Notes under the pieces: generated by a model
What the model was told of the DNA's origin: nothing
Databases searched by the model: none
The model's input: the letters and a program-made list of their open reading frames with translations, nothing else
Part shown: one piece after another, positions 59,960 through 64,000 of the stretch
How positions within the stretch are numbered: position 1 is the stretch's first letter
Layout of the letters: each line of letters starts with the position of its first letter
Program-made: the position numbers and the translations under genes
DNA from: Bacteriovoracaceae bacterium
Lineage (GTDB): Bacteria > Bdellovibrionota > Bacteriovoracia > Bacteriovoracales > Bacteriovoracaceae
DNA length: 64,000 nt
Assembly: GCA_024711325.1 (NCBI GenBank)
Contig: JANJTC010000005.1
Span: forward strand, 1,330,172 to 1,394,171
Direction of reading: 5' to 3'

Positions 59960-61921
59960 ATGAGGTTAAAGCTACTAATTTCACTCTTCATGTTGCTGAC
60001 GGGTTTCTCTTCGTTTTCCGCAGAAGATGATTTTCAAATGCGGGTAAGTTGGGTTCGCACACTTAAAGAACTACTGGTTGAAATTGAAAAAAACGAAGAC
60101 CATAAAATGGTGCTTTTGGAGAAAAAATTTTTTGACTCCTGGTCTTTGATCACAAGCGCCTGGGCGGATGCACGTTATGACTGCTTTTATGCAGGCTGGC
60201 CATCAACATTAAGAGCAAGTGGCGGAAAAAAACTTTGTCAGCTCCCTGAGCGCACGAACTCTAGTTATGAGAAAGGAATTTGTAAAGGGGATGAGCTCCA
60301 ATGTCAGCCTCTTTTATTTGGAAAGAATCTTTGTGTCTCATTTAAAACAAAACAAGAAAGAAATTCTTCTTTCTCGCAATGTGAAAAAAAGTTTCAGGTA
60401 GAAAAAAAAGGTCGGTATGATTTTCTGAAAAATACTTCCCGAAAGGAAGCAAATGATTTGCGTGAAATGTCGGCACTCGCGGCCGATATTTGTGATCCCA
60501 AATCAGATTCTCCTCAAAAGGGGAGTGTCGTTTGTCAAAAAATTAAGGATAAATTACCAGACGCCATGAAGGCCATAAATCGCGGGTTTATTGAAGCGGG
60601 AATCATTCAGAGTTCTGCCGCTCCTGATGGAAATGAAGGACAACCGGAACCTATTTCGACCCAAAGTCCTCCGCTGCTGGTAGCAGGAGAAGATTGTCCT
60701 CCACCGGCAGCAGCGCCTGAATCATTGGCCCAAAACGTGGCCGACATTCAAAAACAGTTGAACGACCCCTTTGATGATTCTTATGAAAAAATAAAGAAGG
60801 AATTTCTCTCCTCGCCCTTTTGTGATCCCGAAAAAGTAATTAATAATTCCGACCAAAAACCCAGTGCGGTTTATGTCGGCATTCTGATGAAAGAGATGCA
60901 GTCACTCCCGTACTTAAACTCGGCCGCTCAAAGAGAAGAATTCTTAGGGAAGATGCAGAGTAAGTTTAATGTGAGTCGTATTGTTCACAATGAGGTTTCG
61001 AACCTTCTGAGTGGTGGTGGGGATCGAAAGGATATTGCGGCCAAGGCCCAGGGTATTATACTTCAGGATATTATTAAAAATTACCGTCCCGGTTCTCATC
61101 AACTGACCCAGGAGATGAAAGAGGAACTGACTAAAAAAAATATTTTTAAAAAGAATCCCTCTGGAGAGATAGAGTGTCCTTTTATCGGGAAGGATGCTTT
61201 CATGAAGGCAATGGCCGGTAGAGAGGAAGTTTTAAAAAGTCATGGTAGGAGCATCACTCATAAGAATCAGATCACCATCGTGGATTATACCCGCCCTTCC
61301 AATGAGCGAAGAATGTTTGTCATTGATTTGTCGAGCAACAAAGTTCTCCATAATACCTGGACCGCCCACGGAATAGGTAAAAGTGAAGGAGGCGGTATAG
61401 ACGGGAAGGGAAGTTCACCTTCGATGTCGAATCAACCGGGTTCTTTAAAATCTTCCGATGGTTTTATTATTGCCACGGCAGCTTCTCATGGAAATCGTTT
61501 CGGGCCCAATGTTCTTTTGAAAGGAATAGATTCTAATAATTCAAATCTCGGTGCCCGGGCCGTCATCATTCATGGTTGGGCCTCCCCTATGGGCGAATAC
61601 TCTACCGGTTTACAAGAATATAATTATAATACCGGGTTATTTAACAGGCCTTATGATGTAATTGAAAAGGTGATGAAGACTGATTTTAGAAGTTCTACCA
61701 CCAAACAGATGGAAGACGCTATTTGGGGCATCAAAAGCTCCCTTATCACTCCAACCTTTCTGCCCCCAACTGAAGGCTGCCTGGGTGTTCCTACCATCAA
61801 TATGAAGCATCTGGACCGCAAAGGGCGTAATAAAGATCAGGTAGAGCTTCTTAGAGAAGATCTACCTGGGTCTATTATTTTTAATTATTCAGGTCCTGAG
61901 ATGAAATCTAAATATCTTTAA
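59960..61921 (+). CDS. L,D-transpeptidase-like protein (YkuD_2 catalytic domain) with long N-terminal region
   Basis: 653 residues. Signal peptide about 1-20 (ends SSFSA). The catalytic domain (about 435-645) has IVDYTRPSNERRMFVIDL, TWTAHGIGKSEGGG, SNQPGSLKSSDGFIIATA, VIIHGWASPM (catalytic His near 537) and PTEGCLGVP (nucleophile Cys near 607). The first 400 residues contain about ten Cys, disulfide-stabilised by inference, and are not recognised. Such enzymes make 3-3 peptidoglycan cross-links or attach proteins. Preceded by CGAGG. Its stop interlocks with the convergent outer-membrane gene. Confidence 0.85.
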   Translation: MRLKLLISLFMLLTGFSSFSAEDDFQMRVSWVRTLKELLVEIEKNEDHKMVLLEKKFFDSWSLITSAWADARYDCFYAGWPSTLRASGGKKLCQLPERTNSSYEKGICKGDELQCQPLLFGKNLCVSFKTKQERNSSFSQCEKKFQVEKKGRYDFLKNTSRKEANDLREMSALAADICDPKSDSPQKGSVVCQKIKDKLPDAMKAINRGFIEAGIIQSSAAPDGNEGQPEPISTQSPPLLVAGEDCPPPAAAPESLAQNVADIQKQLNDPFDDSYEKIKKEFLSSPFCDPEKVINNSDQKPSAVYVGILMKEMQSLPYLNSAAQREEFLGKMQSKFNVSRIVHNEVSNLLSGGGDRKDIAAKAQGIILQDIIKNYRPGSHQLTQEMKEELTKKNIFKKNPSGEIECPFIGKDAFMKAMAGREEVLKSHGRSITHKNQITIVDYTRPSNERRMFVIDLSSNKVLHNTWTAHGIGKSEGGGIDGKGSSPSMSNQPGSLKSSDGFIIATAASHGNRFGPNVLLKGIDSNNSNLGARAVIIHGWASPMGEYSTGLQEYNYNTGLFNRPYDVIEKVMKTDFRSSTTKQMEDAIWGIKSSLITPTFLPPTEGCLGVPTINMKHLDRKGRNKDQVELLREDLPGSIIFNYSGPEMKSKYL

Positions 61922-62943
61922 AAGCGAACGGCGAAATCAGCACCAATGGCAGTGGCATCCGAACGCAGCTTCAAGAGCGTCTGGGTGAAAAGACCAACAC
62001 TTTGCAGGTATTTAATCTTCTGAGGGAAGTAAGTCAGATTCACGCGCCCACGATGAGGCAGGTTATTGTTGAATTCACGGGATCCGGATTGCACTCCCCG
62101 TTGGTCCCAGTCAAAAGTGAGGACAGAGCCCAACATCCAGCGATCATTGAATCGGTAATTCACATAAGGACCGGTGCTGACAATCATAGTTTGCATGGCC
62201 GCTGGAGTCCCACCCTGGTAAAGTGGGGCCTTTACGTTGTTCTTGTAATACATGCGGTAAATCTGACCAGTGAGACCTGCTGTCCATCTTACATCCGGTA
62301 AATTGAAGGCGAGACTTTGTGACAATACCAGCCCATAGGTCATATCCAGATCTTTAGAGGTGGATGAAGTTGGTGCCTCATAAGAGAAAGTCGTAAAGAG
62401 CGTGGCACCGGGAAGATTGAGTGAGGGAAGACTCACATAGGCCCGGGCATTGAAGAATTCTGTTTTGGGACGATTGGTTAAAGTGAAACCGTCTTTATCT
62501 TTATTCTCAACTTCATCGGTATAACCATTACTGGCCGAAAGAGTCGCGCCTATGGCCCAGTCAAAATTAATCTGGTGACGAAGATTAACTGCATGGAAAC
62601 TTTGCAGAGGAGCACGACCTGAATTTGGGGAATCTATTCCTTCCTGAAAAACGTTGTAGGTTTCAGTCGCCTTACCTGAAGCTGTCGGGCCTAGAAACTG
62701 TTGATAGTAAGAAAGCGAAGTATTATCCCAGAGTTCTCTAGCGAGACTTTTTTGGGGCATCTTGAGCTTAAGGACTTGTCCCGGATTATTTTGGAGGTAT
62801 TGGTTCTGGGAATTTGTCTGGGCCACAAGTCCTGATCTGTCACTACTTTGGGCCTGGGCCGCATTAATCATCACCAGGATCACAAATGCCGCCATTACCA
62901 GAATGAGAATGTTGGAAGAAAGGCTTGAACGCTTAGTTTTCAT
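61918..62943 (-). CDS. Outer-membrane beta-barrel protein, family unknown
   Basis: 341 residues. A long signal peptide (about 1-31, ends AAQA) precedes a protein of alternating amphipathic strands with Tyr/Phe ends (YYQQFLGPTAS, FDWAIGATLSASNGY, LFTTFSYEAP, YVNYRFNDRWMLGSVLTF). It ends in an aromatic Phe (GADFAVRF), the usual outer-membrane insertion signal. About twelve strands by eye, not assignable to a known porin. Overlaps the upstream helical gene by four bases (ATGA). Confidence 0.72.
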   Translation of the reverse strand: MKTKRSSLSSNILILVMAAFVILVMINAAQAQSSDRSGLVAQTNSQNQYLQNNPGQVLKLKMPQKSLARELWDNTSLSYYQQFLGPTASGKATETYNVFQEGIDSPNSGRAPLQSFHAVNLRHQINFDWAIGATLSASNGYTDEVENKDKDGFTLTNRPKTEFFNARAYVSLPSLNLPGATLFTTFSYEAPTSSTSKDLDMTYGLVLSQSLAFNLPDVRWTAGLTGQIYRMYYKNNVKAPLYQGGTPAAMQTMIVSTGPYVNYRFNDRWMLGSVLTFDWDQRGVQSGSREFNNNLPHRGRVNLTYFPQKIKYLQSVGLFTQTLLKLRSDATAIGADFAVRF

Positions 62944-64000
62944 ATTTTAGTCCCGGCAGTGTTTTGGTTATTCGCCATACCTAAATTATCAAGCTTGTCG
63001 CGGTCACTTAAAAACTCTCTCAGATTATTTATCACGATCATCCTTTGGGTAGACTCAATGTCTTTCCCGATTCTGTTCATGATCTCTTCTCTGATCCCCA
63101 CGTACTCTAAGGTCAAGTTGTGGAGAAGAGTCTCATATAACATAGAAACTTTTGTTCTGGTTAGCATCTCGGCAGGTGTCAATAATTTACCGGTAACATC
63201 ACGCTGAATGAGTAGCGCCAATTCTTCACGCTTGGCCGAATACATGGATTGAAGTACCCAGGCCGTGTTTCTCACTGACCAGATGTACATATTAAGACCC
63301 ATGTTGGAAGCTTCTTCGGCCTTTGAATTTTGGAGGAAAAGAATTTCCCACTGACGCTTCATGTGAGCGCGGAATTCTTTTGTGTCATAAACATCTTTTT
63401 GCTTAAAGAGATTTGAATTGGCCTTTAAGTTTTTAAGAACAGTTCCGTGTTCTTTTCTCGCCTTGGCATAAGCTTCGGCCAGCTTTTGGATCTTTTCGTA
63501 ACCTTCCGGACGTTTTAAATCTTTATAGCGCCATGAGAGAATATTGGTCATCTCTTCCATGAAAACAAAAGCACGACCAACATAGTAATCGCTGCGCTTT
63601 TGCTCATTGTCCTGATCTAACATCACGTAGACTTGATCCAGAATAAAACGACCCATACGGTCCCAGAGATAAAGTTCCAGCTGCTGAGTGCGGTTGATCT
63701 CATTGAAGAGGTACTGCTTCATCTTGGCCGAGAGATTTGGATTTTCCTCTCTTAATTTGAAGATAAGATTGTTGTAACGCTCGAGTTCTTCCCACGTGGC
63801 CTCAATTTGCATTGGAAAGTTATATTGAGTTTCTAACTGTTCAAGCCTTCCCATTCGTGAGGCGTATTCAATATTCTCTTCATAAGCGATCTGAAGCTGT
63901 TTAAAGTTACTCATACGCTCAGACCAACTGGTCTTATTGATGCTTTGGGAATCAGTCGTTAAAAGCATATTTAGGATAGCAGGACTGGCCTTTTCAGATT
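62940..64000 (-). CDS. Helical protein of unknown function (partial at right edge)
   Basis: At least 353 codons. The frame stays open from the ATG at 63968 to the window end (AILNM before it), so the true start may lie outside. Long, charged helices throughout (QLQIAYEENIEYASRMGRLE, YAKARKEHGTVLKNLKA), with no signal or membrane segment in the seen part. It is coupled by ATGA to the outer-membrane gene, so the two may form an envelope complex. No family recognised. Confidence 0.65.
   Translation of the reverse strand, partial: SEKASPAILNMLLTTDSQSINKTSWSERMSNFKQLQIAYEENIEYASRMGRLEQLETQYNFPMQIEATWEELERYNNLIFKLREENPNLSAKMKQYLFNEINRTQQLELYLWDRMGRFILDQVYVMLDQDNEQKRSDYYVGRAFVFMEEMTNILSWRYKDLKRPEGYEKIQKLAEAYAKARKEHGTVLKNLKANSNLFKQKDVYDTKEFRAHMKRQWEILFLQNSKAEEASNMGLNMYIWSVRNTAWVLQSMYSAKREELALLIQRDVTGKLLTPAEMLTRTKVSMLYETLLHNLTLEYVGIREEIMNRIGKDIESTQRMIVINNLREFLSDRDKLDNLGMANNQNTAGTKI

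Overview
The window looks like chromosome from a Gram-negative, predatory-type bacterium of the Bdellovibrionota, most likely a Bacteriovorax/Peredibacter-like member. This is inferred from gene content, not from a marker gene. The evidence is a moderately AT-rich genome with dense coding on both strands, many exported hydrolases and lipoproteins, CAP-domain lipoproteins, a Peptidase_S74 fibre protein, CheA-like and degenerate HD-GYP signalling proteins, and several lineage-restricted secreted proteins of unknown function. There is no rRNA operon, CRISPR array or prophage. One tRNA gene, tRNA-Arg(CCT), is present.

Layout: 0-4 kb holds the start of a leftward glycine-cleavage P-protein gene, then rsmJ, an adenosine-kinase-like gene and asnS, closed by a strong terminator. 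4-14.3 kb is an envelope and signalling block: a FecR-domain surface protein, a CheA-like kinase with two receiver-type proteins, a lipoprotein plus S74 fibre pair, an exported zinc metalloprotease and two tandem CAP lipoproteins. 14.3-22.8 kb is a leftward housekeeping run (GYF-type protein, tmk, holB, ricT, sbcD, sbcC) in which tmk-holB-ricT synteny is kept. 22.9-27.7 kb carries sufE, hemB, two exported proteins, a CNNM/CBS protein, a DUF488 protein and a histone-H1-like/SWIB fusion. 27.8-33 kb is an envelope cluster (GT9 glycosyltransferase, divergent Kdo-transferase-like protein, Rossmann-like unknown, class-III-signal pilin-like peptide, beta-barrel protein).

33.1-33.9 kb is a compact mobile element: a RAYT-type Y1 transposase between perfect 25-bp inverted repeats. 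34-38.6 kb is a fatty-acid beta-oxidation operon (thiolase and trifunctional protein) with a LolC/E-like permease. 38.6-45.1 kb holds a possible PilZ-like protein, a 28-bp perfect palindrome, a tyrosine recombinase, an exported papain-like protease overlapping a small Cys-rich exported protein, rmuC, a STAS-like protein and an RhlE-type helicase.

45.1-49.2 kb is the most unusual part. It is a tandem array in which a secreted six-cysteine protein (family A, four copies, plus a fifth divergent copy on the other strand) alternates with a second protein (family B, one full copy and two internally deleted copies). 49.3-53 kb is accessory: a degenerate HD-GYP protein, DUF302, mazEF, and a second toxin-antitoxin-like pair lying between two ~76-bp direct repeats, one of which abuts the 3' end of tRNA-Arg. 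53-64 kb holds tex, a DAO-family oxidoreductase and a run of exported enzymes (pyroglutamyl-peptidase, HExxH protein, transglutaminase-elicitor-like protein, L,D-transpeptidase), an outer-membrane protein and a helical protein cut by the window edge.

Start sites were reassigned from the longest possible frames where a Shine-Dalgarno motif, signal peptide or family alignment supported a later codon. Function calls rest on recognised motifs; no database search was run.
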